A stretch of DNA of 64,000 bases from Flavobacteriales bacterium (GTDB lineage: Bacteria; Bacteroidota; Bacteroidia; Flavobacteriales_G; Salibacteraceae): the NCBI GenBank assembly GCA_013204105.1, contig JABMOM010000015.1, positions 1-64,000 of the forward strand, written 5' to 3'. The position numbers were made by a program, and so were the translations under genes. This document shows positions 22,993-33,343 of this stretch, one piece after another (the first letter of the stretch is position 1; each line of letters opens with the position of its first letter). The notes beneath the pieces were generated by a model. The model was not told the origin of the DNA, did not search any database, and saw only the letters and a program-made list of their open reading frames with translations.

Positions 22993-24147
22993 ATGAAAAA
23001 AAAGATATTGATCCTTGCATCCTTGTTGTTCCTGGCAGTAGCCTGTGCCAATACGGGTGCCGAAGAAGTAAATGACCTTGATACGGATGAGGCTACGGAT
23101 GTGGTAGGAAGTGACAAGCCGAATACCGAGTTGAGCGGCGTGCTGAATGGCGCGGTGGAAACACCTGTCTACCTTCAATACCTCACAGCTGTCAAGATTG
23201 TAAACGTTGATACCGCCGTAACAGACGCTGAAGGAAATTTCTCGTTCAAGTTCAAAGTGGACGTCGCCGGGTACTATAGAATTGGGTTAAACGATAACAA
23301 TATCTGCGTGCTCATCGTTGAGCCCAAGGATAAAATCAAGGTGCAGGCAGATGCACAGAACATCTATCAAACCTACGTCGTGGAGAATTCTCCTGAAAGC
23401 AAGCGTCTTCAGGATCTCAATAAGATGCTCATTCCCCGTGATTCAGTTTCCATGGCACTGCAAAATGCCCAGATGACGAAGGACCAACAAAAATTCCAGG
23501 AAGTCGTGGCTGTGTATGATGGAATTCTCGCAGAGGTAAATCAACAAGTCAAGGACTTCATCAAAGAAGATCCCGCAACGCTTTCTTCCCTTGCGGCGAT
23601 TCAAAACCTCAACCTCGACCAGGACTTTGAATATTTCGCACTGGTCATCGATGCCCTCAAGGGTAAGATGGAGTCCAACGAATTCTATAAGTCGCTGAGT
23701 GATCAAGTCAATGCACAGCGAAAACTGGCCGTCGGCTCACCAGCTCCCGACATCTCGCTTCCTCAGCCAGACGGGCAGACGTTGAGTTTGGCTGAACTCC
23801 AGGGTAAGTACGTACTCATCGACTTCTGGGCCTCATGGTGCGGGCCTTGCAGAAAAGAAAACCCCAATGTAGTTAGGGTGTACAACAAATACCACGACAA
23901 AGGATTTGAAATATTGGGTGTGTCCTTGGACAAGGACAGAAATTCTTGGGTGAAGGCAATTCAACAAGACGGACTTGTCTGGAAGCACATCAGCGACCTG
24001 AAATATTGGAATTCAGTAGTTGTCCCTGAATATCAGGTGAAAGGCATTCCTTTGACTTACCTTGTTGATCCGGATGGAAACATCGTTGGCAAGAATCTCC
24101 GTGGGGCTTCTTTGGAGGATAAGCTGGCGGAGATTTTCGGAGATTAA
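22993..24147 (+). CDS. TlpA-like thioredoxin-family lipoprotein
   Basis: Lipobox LLFLAVACA; YVLIDFWASWCGPCRKENPNVV; alternative GTG start at 22978. Confidence 0.9.
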   Translation: MKKKILILASLLFLAVACANTGAEEVNDLDTDEATDVVGSDKPNTELSGVLNGAVETPVYLQYLTAVKIVNVDTAVTDAEGNFSFKFKVDVAGYYRIGLNDNNICVLIVEPKDKIKVQADAQNIYQTYVVENSPESKRLQDLNKMLIPRDSVSMALQNAQMTKDQQKFQEVVAVYDGILAEVNQQVKDFIKEDPATLSSLAAIQNLNLDQDFEYFALVIDALKGKMESNEFYKSLSDQVNAQRKLAVGSPAPDISLPQPDGQTLSLAELQGKYVLIDFWASWCGPCRKENPNVVRVYNKYHDKGFEILGVSLDKDRNSWVKAIQQDGLVWKHISDLKYWNSVVVPEYQVKGIPLTYLVDPDGNIVGKNLRGASLEDKLAEIFGD

Positions 24148-24149
24148 AC

Positions 24150-27100
24150 ATGAATAGACCCATCATTTGCTTGTTGTTCTGTTTCATGGCCGGTGCCTCA
24201 TTTGCACAGCAAGAAGCGTATTGGCAGCAAAAGGTGGATCACAGCATAGAGGTCAGACTCGATGACAGCCTGCACTACCTGCATGCCTTCGAGACGGTAA
24301 ACTATCACAACCAGAGTCCTGACACCCTCGAATTTTTGATTTTCCACCTATGGCCAAACGCCTATGGGAATCGGAAAACGGCCTTGGCGAAACAATTGGT
24401 CCGAATGGGGCAGACAACCATGTTGTTTTCCACTTCGGATGAGCTGGGATATATAGATAGCCTGGCATTTGAACTGGATGGAAAGCCTTGTGTTTGGGAC
24501 TATGATCCCAAACACATAGACATCTGCACACTCTTGCTGGAGCAACCACTACTGCCAGGGGATGAGGTGCAGGTCTCGACCCCGTTTCGGGTGAAGTTGC
24601 CTTCCGGCGATATATCAAGATTGGGACACATCGATGAGAGTTACCAGATCACCCAATGGTTTCCGAAGCCTGCGGTTTACGACAGGCATGGTTGGCATGG
24701 TATGCCCTACTTGACCCAAGGGGAGTTCTTCTCGGAATACGGCAGCTACGACGTGAAAATCACGGTCCCTTCGAATTACACCGTTGGCGCCACCGGTGAT
24801 TTACAAACGTCTGATGAATTGCAGCGCTTGGAAGCTCTGGTAAAGGAGACAGAACAGTGGATAGCTCGCATGGAGAAAGAAGGGGATTGGACAGAAATCC
24901 AGAAGGACGATTCTTTTCCTGAAAGCGATTCAGCATATAAAACCCTCCACTATACGCAAGAACGTGTGCACGATTTCGCATGGTTCGCTGATAAGCGATT
25001 TCATGTGCTCAATGGAAAAGTAGGCCTGCCCGACAAAACCGATTCAGTGACGGTGTGGACGATGTTTACGAATGGGGAAGCATCCCTTTGGAAGGAGAGC
25101 ATTGAATACATGCATGACGCCATTTATTACTACTCGCTTTGGAATGGAAATTATCCTTATGATCAAGCTACAGCAGTGGATGGCACCATTTCAGCTGGTG
25201 GTGGGATGGAGTATCCAAACGTTACGGTAATTGGTGGTTCGGGCGATGCATTGGCATTGGAGACAGTCATCATGCACGAAGTCGGTCACAATTGGTTCTA
25301 TGGAATCCTAGGAAGCAACGAACGGCGATACGCTTGGATGGATGAAGGCTTGAACAGTTACAATGAGCACCGATACCTGTCGACAAAGTACCCGGATGGC
25401 AAACTGTTCGTTGGCAACAATGCCGCTTCAAAATTCATCCCTTTTCTAGGTCTAGATCGTTACTCATCCGCAGATATACATTACTTGACCTACTTGTTGG
25501 CCGCGCGTGAAAACTCTGATCAACCGGTCAACCTGCCATCGGATGAATTCAGTTTGCTGAATTATGGAGCGGTAGTCTACTCCAAACCGGCCGTTTGGTT
25601 CAATTACCTGCGCCATTATGTAGGAGACTCCACGATGGATCGAGCCATGCATGCTTATTTTGAGGCCTATAAATTCAAGCATCCATACCCAGAAGACTTT
25701 GAAACGATCCTTTCGACAGAGATGGGAAAGAATCTTAGCTGGTTGTTTGACAAAGGGATAGACAGTACAGCCAAGATCGATTATGCGATTGGGAAAACGG
25801 CCCTCGGTTACGGGCAGACGACCGTTATGCTGAAAAATCGAGGAGGTGTAGCATCTCCTTTGCCACTAGTGTTTTACGAAAATGGGAAGGAAGTAGGTCG
25901 TATTTGGATCGACGGCTTTCACGGAAAGAAATTGTACACGTTCAACGGCGTCTCAGATCGCGTTGTCATCGATCCTGATGGCGTTGTGCCAGAGCTAAAA
26001 AGGACAAACAATCAATCGTCCATTAAAGGGACATTCAAGCGAGTGGAGCCATTACAGTTGAAATGGCTAGGACAATTGGAAGACCCGACAAAAACGGAGG
26101 TTTATTTCACTCCTTTACTAGGCGTGAGTGTTCCTGGAGGACTAACGCCTGGGGTCGCGTTCTATAATTCCCTCCTCCCGATACGGAAATGGAATTGGGC
26201 CCTTGTTCCAATGTTTTCCACGAAATCAACCAGCTTTAGTGGCTTGGGTGAGCTGTACTATGCAATAACACCGGAGGGCTCGCGGTTTCAATCCATAGAC
26301 ATAGGCGTTAAAGGAAGGAGATTCACCCAGGATAATGTGTATCGAGCGTCAGCCGTGGAGCACTTGAATTTCACCAGGGTAGAACCGTATGTACGCTTCA
26401 ATTTACGGCCGTATAAAGCGAGCGGAATGTGGGATGATGAATTTACCATCAGCAGCGTCCTCCTGTCAGAAGACTACATGGAATACGATGTGGAAACTGG
26501 GTCTTTTTCAAAAACGAACGATGGTTCTGTGTTTACACGGCTTCGCTATGATTTGAAGTATGATCATCCAGCCTATGGAACTCAATTCATCGTTCGAGGG
26601 GAGGTCTATGAAAAGTTCCTGCGCGGTTCTGTTGAAGTGATTAATAAGCTCGTCTTCGATGATTATTTCAGGGTGAGGAATCGACTATTCATCGGTGGCT
26701 TTATGAGCAACAATACGACGGATCCGATCTTCAATTATCGCATGGAAGGGCAGTCGGCGAGGAATGACTACGCCTACGACGGAATCTTCCTCGACCGTTC
26801 CAGTGCCGGTGAAGTCTTATCCAAACAATTGAATGAGACACACGGCGGATTCAAAGTCCCAACAGCCGTAGGTAGTTCGAATTTGGGATTGGCCTCGTAC
26901 AACGTTGAGATGTTCTTTAGCAAGTTCCCAATCGGAGTTTTTACGGACGTTGGCTTTGCTTTTCAGGGCGAAGCACTCTTTGATGCTGGCATCTGCTTGT
27001 CTGGAAAGAGACGTATTTTTGGGCTTTACCTGCCGCTGATTTATAGCGACAACATTGAACAAGAAATATCTGCGAATGGTTTGGGAATGTTCGATTTGAT

Positions 27101-27164
27101 TCGGTTTCAGCTATCGCTTGATCTGGTCAATCCGTTTGAGTTGAGAAAGCACATGAAATTCTAA
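24150..27164 (+). CDS. M1 family metallopeptidase (secreted, ~1004 aa)
   Basis: Signal peptide; VIMHEVGHNWFYGILGSNERRYAWMDEGLNSYNEHR (HExxH...E zinc site). Confidence 0.92.
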   Translation: MNRPIICLLFCFMAGASFAQQEAYWQQKVDHSIEVRLDDSLHYLHAFETVNYHNQSPDTLEFLIFHLWPNAYGNRKTALAKQLVRMGQTTMLFSTSDELGYIDSLAFELDGKPCVWDYDPKHIDICTLLLEQPLLPGDEVQVSTPFRVKLPSGDISRLGHIDESYQITQWFPKPAVYDRHGWHGMPYLTQGEFFSEYGSYDVKITVPSNYTVGATGDLQTSDELQRLEALVKETEQWIARMEKEGDWTEIQKDDSFPESDSAYKTLHYTQERVHDFAWFADKRFHVLNGKVGLPDKTDSVTVWTMFTNGEASLWKESIEYMHDAIYYYSLWNGNYPYDQATAVDGTISAGGGMEYPNVTVIGGSGDALALETVIMHEVGHNWFYGILGSNERRYAWMDEGLNSYNEHRYLSTKYPDGKLFVGNNAASKFIPFLGLDRYSSADIHYLTYLLAARENSDQPVNLPSDEFSLLNYGAVVYSKPAVWFNYLRHYVGDSTMDRAMHAYFEAYKFKHPYPEDFETILSTEMGKNLSWLFDKGIDSTAKIDYAIGKTALGYGQTTVMLKNRGGVASPLPLVFYENGKEVGRIWIDGFHGKKLYTFNGVSDRVVIDPDGVVPELKRTNNQSSIKGTFKRVEPLQLKWLGQLEDPTKTEVYFTPLLGVSVPGGLTPGVAFYNSLLPIRKWNWALVPMFSTKSTSFSGLGELYYAITPEGSRFQSIDIGVKGRRFTQDNVYRASAVEHLNFTRVEPYVRFNLRPYKASGMWDDEFTISSVLLSEDYMEYDVETGSFSKTNDGSVFTRLRYDLKYDHPAYGTQFIVRGEVYEKFLRGSVEVINKLVFDDYFRVRNRLFIGGFMSNNTTDPIFNYRMEGQSARNDYAYDGIFLDRSSAGEVLSKQLNETHGGFKVPTAVGSSNLGLASYNVEMFFSKFPIGVFTDVGFAFQGEALFDAGICLSGKRRIFGLYLPLIYSDNIEQEISANGLGMFDLIRFQLSLDLVNPFELRKHMKF

Positions 27165-27916
27165 TGGAAGGAGAGAAGAAAATATACTTCGCGTCCGATT
27201 TTCACTTGGGAGCCTATGTGGATCGGAATATTCCATCGGACCGTGAGTTGAAAGTGGTGCGCTGGTTGGATTCCATCAAGGATGATTGCAAGGAGTTGTA
27301 CCTACTTGGAGACGTTTTCGATTTCTGGTTTGAGTATAAATTCGTCGTTCCGAAAGGCTATGTGCGGTTGCTTGGTAAACTTGCTGAGCTGAGCGATGCG
27401 GGAATTCCAATCCACATTTTTACGGGGAACCATGACATCTGGATGTTTGGCTACTTCAATGAGCAGTTCAATGCCCACATCTACAAGGCTCCAATTGAGC
27501 GTAGTTGGAATGGCAAGACCTTTATCATTGGTCATGGAGACGGATTGGGTCCTGGAGATGAGGGCTATAAGATGGTCAAGCGTCTATTTACCAATCGCAT
27601 TGCACAGCGCTTATTTGCCATGTTGCACCCCTATATAGGCGTTAACCTGGCCAGATTCTTTTCCAGAAAAAGCAGAGAGACAACGGGGAGTAAGGACGCG
27701 GTTTTTTTAGGAGAGGATGAATACCTAATCCAGTATGCAAAAGGGGAATTGAAAAGTCGCCACGTTGACTATTTTGTTTTCGGGCATCGCCACTTGGTGA
27801 TTGACGAAGTGGTAGGAGAAGGTTCGCGTTATATCAACTTAGGCGAATGGTTTACGGCGTGCAATTTTGGAACCTTTGACGGCAAGGAATTTCGACTTCA
27901 AGCCTTTGAAAGCTGA
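27164..27916 (+). CDS. UDP-2,3-diacylglucosamine diphosphatase (LpxH-like metallophosphoesterase)
   Basis: YFASDFHLGAY...LYLLGDVFDFWFEYKFVVPKG...FTGNHDIWMF...GHGDGLGPGD...FGHRH. Confidence 0.88.
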   Translation: MEGEKKIYFASDFHLGAYVDRNIPSDRELKVVRWLDSIKDDCKELYLLGDVFDFWFEYKFVVPKGYVRLLGKLAELSDAGIPIHIFTGNHDIWMFGYFNEQFNAHIYKAPIERSWNGKTFIIGHGDGLGPGDEGYKMVKRLFTNRIAQRLFAMLHPYIGVNLARFFSRKSRETTGSKDAVFLGEDEYLIQYAKGELKSRHVDYFVFGHRHLVIDEVVGEGSRYINLGEWFTACNFGTFDGKEFRLQAFES

Positions 27917-28908
27917 TGCATCTTGAGCATCAGATCCACTAAACGGTTTGAATACCCCCATTCATTGTCGTACCACCCCACTACCTTAATCATCCTTCCT
28001 AAAGCGGACGTCAGTTGAGCGTCAAAGACCGAGGAATGAGGATTGCCAATGATGTCTCTCGACACGATTGGATCTTCTGTATATTCTAGAATTCCCCGTA
28101 GCTTACCGTGAGCGGCTTCTTTGAAAGCAGCATTGATTTCATCTACACTCACTGCGTGGCGCAGCATACAACTCAGGTCGGTTAGCGAGCCATTGGGAAC
28201 GGGTACGCGAATGCCTGCCCCACCCATGTGTCCTTCCAATTCAGGAAAGATGCGAGTAATGGCCTTTGCCGCCCCTGTGGAGGTAGGCACGATACTTTCG
28301 GCAGCCGCACGTCCCCTGCGCCAGTCGCTGTGTGGCGCATCATGAAGGCGTTGATCCGAGGTGTAGCTGTGTATCGTCGAGATGTAGGCTTCTTCGATCC
28401 CCCAATTGTCTTGAAGAATCTTCACAAGGGGAGCAGCACTATTGGTAGTGCAGGAGGCATTGGATACGATCTTTTCTCTTCCTGTTAGGAGGTCGTCATT
28501 GATTCCCATGACGATGGATGGCGTATCAAGGTCTTGCGCGGGCGCTGAGATGATGGCATGCCTTGCCCCGGCATCAATGTGTGCTTGGGCGAGTTCGCTC
28601 GTTCTGAAGCGTCCTGTGGACTCGATGACAAAGTCGATGTCTAACGCTTTCCAAGGAAGCCGAGAAGGGTCTTTCTCATTGATGACTTGCACCATGGAAC
28701 CGTTGATCGTGAATCCATTTTCTCCTGGGACTACAGCGCCAGCAAAGCGTCCATGTACACTGTCGTACTTTAGTAAGTGAGCAAGGTTGTCAGCGGCTAC
28801 AAGGTCGTTGACCGCTACCAATTCAACTGCATGGTTGTTTTGCAGTACGCGCGTTACCGTTCTGCCGATGCGTCCAAACCCATTGATTGCGATCCTTACT
28901 TTTTCCAT
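27898..28908 (-). CDS. gap: Glyceraldehyde-3-phosphate dehydrogenase, type I
   Basis: VRIAINGFGRIGRTVTRVL; VSNASCTTNSAAPLVKIL; KVVGWYDNEWGYSNRLVDL. Confidence 0.97.
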   Translation of the reverse strand: MEKVRIAINGFGRIGRTVTRVLQNNHAVELVAVNDLVAADNLAHLLKYDSVHGRFAGAVVPGENGFTINGSMVQVINEKDPSRLPWKALDIDFVIESTGRFRTSELAQAHIDAGARHAIISAPAQDLDTPSIVMGINDDLLTGREKIVSNASCTTNSAAPLVKILQDNWGIEEAYISTIHSYTSDQRLHDAPHSDWRRGRAAAESIVPTSTGAAKAITRIFPELEGHMGGAGIRVPVPNGSLTDLSCMLRHAVSVDEINAAFKEAAHGKLRGILEYTEDPIVSRDIIGNPHSSVFDAQLTSALGRMIKVVGWYDNEWGYSNRLVDLMLKMHQLSKA

Positions 28909-28927
28909 GCTTTGATTCTTCGAGGCC

Positions 28928-28935
28928 CAAAGGTA
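28928..28935 (-). promoter_or_regulatory. -7 promoter box upstream of gap
   Basis: TACCTTTG on the minus strand, 19 nt upstream of the gap ATG; no convincing -33 element. Confidence 0.4.
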
Positions 28936-28940
28936 GGCTC

Positions 28941-28970
28941 AAAAAAAAGCCCTTCCGTAGGGAAGGGCTT
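28941..28970 (-). terminator. Rho-independent terminator for the 28998-32108 gene
   Basis: Minus strand AAGCCCTTCCCTACGGAAGGGCTTTTTTTT. Confidence 0.9.
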
Positions 28971-28997
28971 AATATATCCTATTGAGATTATAGAACC

Positions 28998-31900
28998 TTA
29001 GTTCATTACGATGAACTTGGCTGATTCGCGCAAGCCTTCGCCTTCAACAACTACGAAGTAGGTTCCGGTTCGCATCGTCATTGTGTTGAATGAAACGCGG
29101 TTGTTTCCAGAAGAAACACGCTGTTGCCATTTGTTGACTTGACGGCCGTTAAAGTCGTACAAGCTCACATCCACTTGACCATTAAATCCTGCATCAAAGG
29201 AGAGCATACCATCTCCTTGAACTGGATTTGGATACACCTTCATTCCGGAAATCGATTGATTGCGTCCTGCTAAGTCTGGAACTTCAGCAGTACCGACGAG
29301 CGTTGTTGATTCCCACATTCCTTTTCCGAACGTTCCAAGGTATACAATGCCCGTATTAGAAGCCTCATCGAAAGGTCTCCATTGCTGACGAATGTCGTAC
29401 ACAGGAACCGCAGAGAACTCGTGGTTTTCATTTTCCCAGACGGTAGAAACACCTGCAGTGATATCTGCCGTGGCCCATACCCCAAAGTCAGTTCCTAGTA
29501 GTACTTGGTTGGGTGCGTTTACATTGAATTCTGCATCATAAACAGGTATGGATGCCAAATCCCCATGGACATTAGCGAATACAGGAGCAGCGTCTAGACC
29601 ATTCTCTGAATAGCGCACTCTGTTCGTTGATCCAAAGCCTCCGCCTGTTACAATTACGCGGTTGTTATCTGTACGATCCAAGGCGATGCCTGTGCAAGGT
29701 CCACCAATATTAAAGAGCAATTCGAAATCAACATTGTCCACATCTGCATTGGCATAAACACCTTTCAAACCAGTGAGGCGATAAACAGCTCCGCTCGCCA
29801 TACCTACAAATGCCGTGTTTCCATCATTGGATATTTCGATTGCACTAACAGTACCAGTAAATCCATCAAGACCGATTGGGCCCGGAGGAAGGTCCTGTGC
29901 ATTGAGCACATTGCGATAGAGTCGAAGCGCTCCACCTGCGCCTGCATCTCCTGTGCTGAGCAGGTAAGATTGCACGGGATCTTGCACCTTGATGATGTCG
30001 CCCGGACTCAACGAGTTTTCTAAGCGATGTTCAAAGGTGTAAATACCTGCTTGAGAGCGTAGGTTTTGACTTTCCAAAAGCAGCACATCATTCGCGTCGT
30101 AGCGCTCTTCATAGCTCACCAAGATGTTGGAATTTTCAGAAGGTGCAGAAGAGAAAGTAACAGAAACGTCAATGCTTCGATCCGCATTGAATGTAACCGT
30201 TCCTTCACCATCTCCAATCAATTCACCTGGGTTTTCAGGGTCAATCGTCAATGTCATGCCACTTGAATTCACTTCAATACTTGTTTCGATGACTTTTGCC
30301 GCGGGCTGAACAGGAGAGAAGCTCTCATTGAAATTCCTAAGGATGCCGTTTCCGGTAGCTACTGCAAACTCTGTAGGTTCAACAGAAAAGATAACGGAAT
30401 CACGGCTTGTAAGATCATTCCTGCTTTCCCACAATTTAATGCGTGTCATGAAACTGGTGCCGCTTCCGAAGAAGCTAATGAATGCTGAGGGAGGCTGCTG
30501 CGAAGTACTTCCCAGAGAAAAGTCTGCTCGGATACATCCACCGTTTTGAGATGTGGCGAAAAGAATTGGCGAACTCTGAGCGATTTCACAATCGATACCG
30601 TCCACACCAGTATAGACAGAATACCCTAGGTTGGGATCAAAGCTGTTGGCTCCAAGTACTGCAAGGGTGCCGTTGTCTTGTGTTCCTCCGATAATCACAC
30701 CACCGCCCGCACCATGTGCGATTCCGTAATACTGCGTAGTGATGTACCCTTTGCTCAATCCTTGCCAAGTGTTGCCGCGGTTCTCAGTAACTGCGATGCC
30801 TCCATCTGACGTCACGTACATCCGCTTCGGATCATTAGGACTCTGATAGAAAAAATGCTTGTCTGAGTGGACATAATTCTCTTGAACGTCGAGGAAGGGA
30901 GGAGAACCACCTTCGGTAGCAACACGTGTCAAACTTCCGTCAAAGCGCCATAACTCGACACCTCCGATATATATCGTGTTGGGGTCTTGTGCTGAAGAGG
31001 CCATTGCGGCATCGTATATACCTTGACAATTCACAGGTTGGCCAGGTGCTCGATCTCCTGACATTGGGGTAAACGTATCAAAAGGCTCAAGAATTTTACC
31101 CCAAGATGCACCACCATTAGTCGATTTGTAAATCCCTTTCAAGCATTCATCTCCAGCGATGAACATGACATACATATAATTCGGATTCTCAGTGTTGACC
31201 TGGCACACAGTTCGGCCTGCGCCAGTTGTAAGCCCTCGATCATTGATCTGTTCAAAAACTCCGTCTTCCAAAAGATATACGGAGCCACTGCGAAATGAAA
31301 CAAGCACTGACCCATCGTTTCCAGTAGAAACATCAGCTACTGTTCCATTGTTTGGTATAGTTTGGTTTGGGTCTACGAAAATTGGATTGGTCCATGTAGC
31401 ACCTCCATCGTCTGAGGCCTGAAGTCCTGCTTCTGTAGCTGCGTAGATGGTTCCATCGGTACCCATTTGAATCCGGTTGACACCATGCCAAGTTTCATTG
31501 GCGGCTGAATAACGGTTGCCTGGGGTTGTAGCCGTCAGGTGGGAGAATGTTTCTCCTCCGTCTATGGATTTAAAGATGCCAAAACCAGGACCATTGTAAC
31601 CACCGTAGAATTGATCAAACGTCGAACCTGTGCCCACATAGATGTGACCGGTAACGCTGTCTTGGCAAATACTTGAAATCAGTGAAGAGGTTGAATCTAA
31701 ATTCTTGAACTGGATGTGTGGATTCCACGTCGCTCCTCCATCATTGCTGTAAAAGAGACCACCGGTCACACTGCCGGACAAGAGTTTCTCAGGCTCTCCA
31801 TAAAGCTCAATAATTGCACGAGTACGACCCCCTACGTTGTCAGGTCCGCGCATAAAAAATTCCATTCCGAGAGCCGCACCACGAGAAACGCGTTGATTGA

Positions 31901-32108
31901 TATAATTCTTAGCCTCATAGAAAGCTTCCGGGTTATACTCACCAGTTCTAAGGTCGATCATAGCCCACTTCATAGAGTAAGGCTCAGACGATTCGCCGTA
32001 ATTGTGAGAACGCTTCTCGTAAGAACGCTCTTTGGTTAAGTAAAGACCAGAAGTGATAAGGAGTCCTAAAGTGGCGGCTATTCCTGGAAAAAGTAGCTTT
32101 TTAATCAT
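28998..32108 (-). CDS. Large secreted BNR/sortilin-like (VPS10) beta-propeller protein with T9SS C-terminal sorting domain
   Basis: Repeated SxDGGxTW-type motifs (SNDGGATWNPH, SIDGGETFSHL, SDDGGATWTN, STNGGASWGK); C-terminus MKVYPNPVQGDG...GTYFVVVEGEGLRESAKFIV. Confidence 0.88.
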   Translation of the reverse strand: MIKKLLFPGIAATLGLLITSGLYLTKERSYEKRSHNYGESSEPYSMKWAMIDLRTGEYNPEAFYEAKNYINQRVSRGAALGMEFFMRGPDNVGGRTRAIIELYGEPEKLLSGSVTGGLFYSNDGGATWNPHIQFKNLDSTSSLISSICQDSVTGHIYVGTGSTFDQFYGGYNGPGFGIFKSIDGGETFSHLTATTPGNRYSAANETWHGVNRIQMGTDGTIYAATEAGLQASDDGGATWTNPIFVDPNQTIPNNGTVADVSTGNDGSVLVSFRSGSVYLLEDGVFEQINDRGLTTGAGRTVCQVNTENPNYMYVMFIAGDECLKGIYKSTNGGASWGKILEPFDTFTPMSGDRAPGQPVNCQGIYDAAMASSAQDPNTIYIGGVELWRFDGSLTRVATEGGSPPFLDVQENYVHSDKHFFYQSPNDPKRMYVTSDGGIAVTENRGNTWQGLSKGYITTQYYGIAHGAGGGVIIGGTQDNGTLAVLGANSFDPNLGYSVYTGVDGIDCEIAQSSPILFATSQNGGCIRADFSLGSTSQQPPSAFISFFGSGTSFMTRIKLWESRNDLTSRDSVIFSVEPTEFAVATGNGILRNFNESFSPVQPAAKVIETSIEVNSSGMTLTIDPENPGELIGDGEGTVTFNADRSIDVSVTFSSAPSENSNILVSYEERYDANDVLLLESQNLRSQAGIYTFEHRLENSLSPGDIIKVQDPVQSYLLSTGDAGAGGALRLYRNVLNAQDLPPGPIGLDGFTGTVSAIEISNDGNTAFVGMASGAVYRLTGLKGVYANADVDNVDFELLFNIGGPCTGIALDRTDNNRVIVTGGGFGSTNRVRYSENGLDAAPVFANVHGDLASIPVYDAEFNVNAPNQVLLGTDFGVWATADITAGVSTVWENENHEFSAVPVYDIRQQWRPFDEASNTGIVYLGTFGKGMWESTTLVGTAEVPDLAGRNQSISGMKVYPNPVQGDGMLSFDAGFNGQVDVSLYDFNGRQVNKWQQRVSSGNNRVSFNTMTMRTGTYFVVVEGEGLRESAKFIVMN

Positions 32109-32163
32109 AACTCTGTTTGTTTCAATAAGGTTCCCGAAATGGAGGTGCAATTTAAATAAAAAC

Positions 32164-32173
32164 TATCCGGATA
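32164..32173. repeat. 10-bp perfect palindrome TATCCGGATA upstream of the 32108 gene
   Basis: Direct reading; lies in the intergenic region upstream of the large T9SS protein. Confidence 0.4.
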
Positions 32174-32244
32174 ATTAACACAATTTAAAGAGCAGAAGGT
32201 TCAAATGAGAAAACGGTTGGAAACCACCTTATTATGGTGAACGG

Positions 32245-32988
32245 TTAAAGGTAGCGCTTGCCTAAGTGGAGCGCAATATAAAATGTCAAATAGAACTGGT
32301 CATTGTACGTGACGGCCATCATGGGAATCTCCTTGCCAAACGCATCGAAATTGACCCCGGTTTCGATCGACTTGATGTTTTCATCGTCCCCTGAATACTC
32401 GAAGTTGAAAGCAAATTTGGTGTGGAGGCCAGGATAGATGCCTATTTCATTGATGCCTAAAAGAAACGGCGCCCTTCCGTTGATCTGGGTTTCGCTCGAA
32501 TGACGTTCGTAGTCGTATCGCTCGGTAGCACGATTGCCAGATTCCACATAGGTCACGTTCATGTAGATAGGCTTAGCAAAAGCAATGGTGGGGCCGAAAA
32601 GGAAAAAATAGCTCACACGCACTCCGCGCTTCACTTCTTTATCAAAAAGCGTTTTCTGCCAACCGAAAGAATTTCTGAGAAAATAGACGGAATTGAGCTT
32701 GCCCTCAAAATACCTCAAGGATTGCTGCCCGAATGGCTCAACCTTCTTTTGCTTGGGGTGGTTAACGGAAAGAAATTCAACATGATAGATCTTATTCGAA
32801 AAACCAGTCTGCCTCCAACCTCTTCTATAATAGGCGCCGAAGCCACGCGTATAGATCTCAGCACCATACATGTTCATGGTGCGATAAAACCCACGCTTTT
32901 CAATCGGATTGCCACCGTCTGCCTGTGCAAAGGAATCCTCTGAAAATGCGAGCAATAAGAAAAAGATAATGTATACGAAAAAGCGCAT
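32245..32988 (-). CDS. Hypothetical secreted/outer-membrane beta-barrel-like protein
   Basis: Signal peptide MRFFVYIIFFLLLAFSEDSFAQ from the internal ATG at 32988; aromatic alternating strands. Confidence 0.65.
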   Translation of the reverse strand: MRFFVYIIFFLLLAFSEDSFAQADGGNPIEKRGFYRTMNMYGAEIYTRGFGAYYRRGWRQTGFSNKIYHVEFLSVNHPKQKKVEPFGQQSLRYFEGKLNSVYFLRNSFGWQKTLFDKEVKRGVRVSYFFLFGPTIAFAKPIYMNVTYVESGNRATERYDYERHSSETQINGRAPFLLGINEIGIYPGLHTKFAFNFEYSGDDENIKSIETGVNFDAFGKEIPMMAVTYNDQFYLTFYIALHLGKRYL

Positions 32989-33106
32989 CCTTTCAAAAGT
33001 ACCTAATCCACATGAAAACAATGGGGTGCTTTGATAAGTCTTTTGCCACCTGTACCTCTTTGTAGATGAGGTTAGCGACACAAAGAATGCTAACGTAAGC
33101 GAGTGC

Positions 33107-33238
33107 TTAAGCCTTGATGTCTGACAGCTCGATTGAATCTACAGAGCTATATGCCGGACACTTTTCGTGCGTTTTGCAAGAAGACATGCCAACAGCTAAT
33201 AGAAACAATGCGGCCGATGCTATGATGAGCTTTTTCAT
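33107..33238 (-). CDS. Small (43 aa) putative lipoprotein
   Basis: Manual translation MKKLIIASAALFLLAVGMSSCKTHEKCPAYSSVDSIELSDIKA*; signal peptide with lipobox-like Cys; TACTTTTG -7 box upstream (33288-33295, minus). Confidence 0.75.
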   Translation of the reverse strand: MKKLIIASAALFLLAVGMSSCKTHEKCPAYSSVDSIELSDIKA

Positions 33239-33287
33239 CTGTTCAATTTGATTCGCCTCTCAAGGATAGAAAAGCAGTAAGAGATTC

Positions 33288-33295
33288 CAAAAGTA
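33288..33295 (-). promoter_or_regulatory. -7 promoter box (TACTTTTG) for the small lipoprotein gene
   Basis: Perfect TAnnTTTG on the minus strand, ~50 nt upstream of the ATG. Confidence 0.4.
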
Positions 33296-33343
33296 AACGA
33301 TACAGAAGTTAATTTGGTTTGGTGAGCAAAAGGTTTTTGACCT

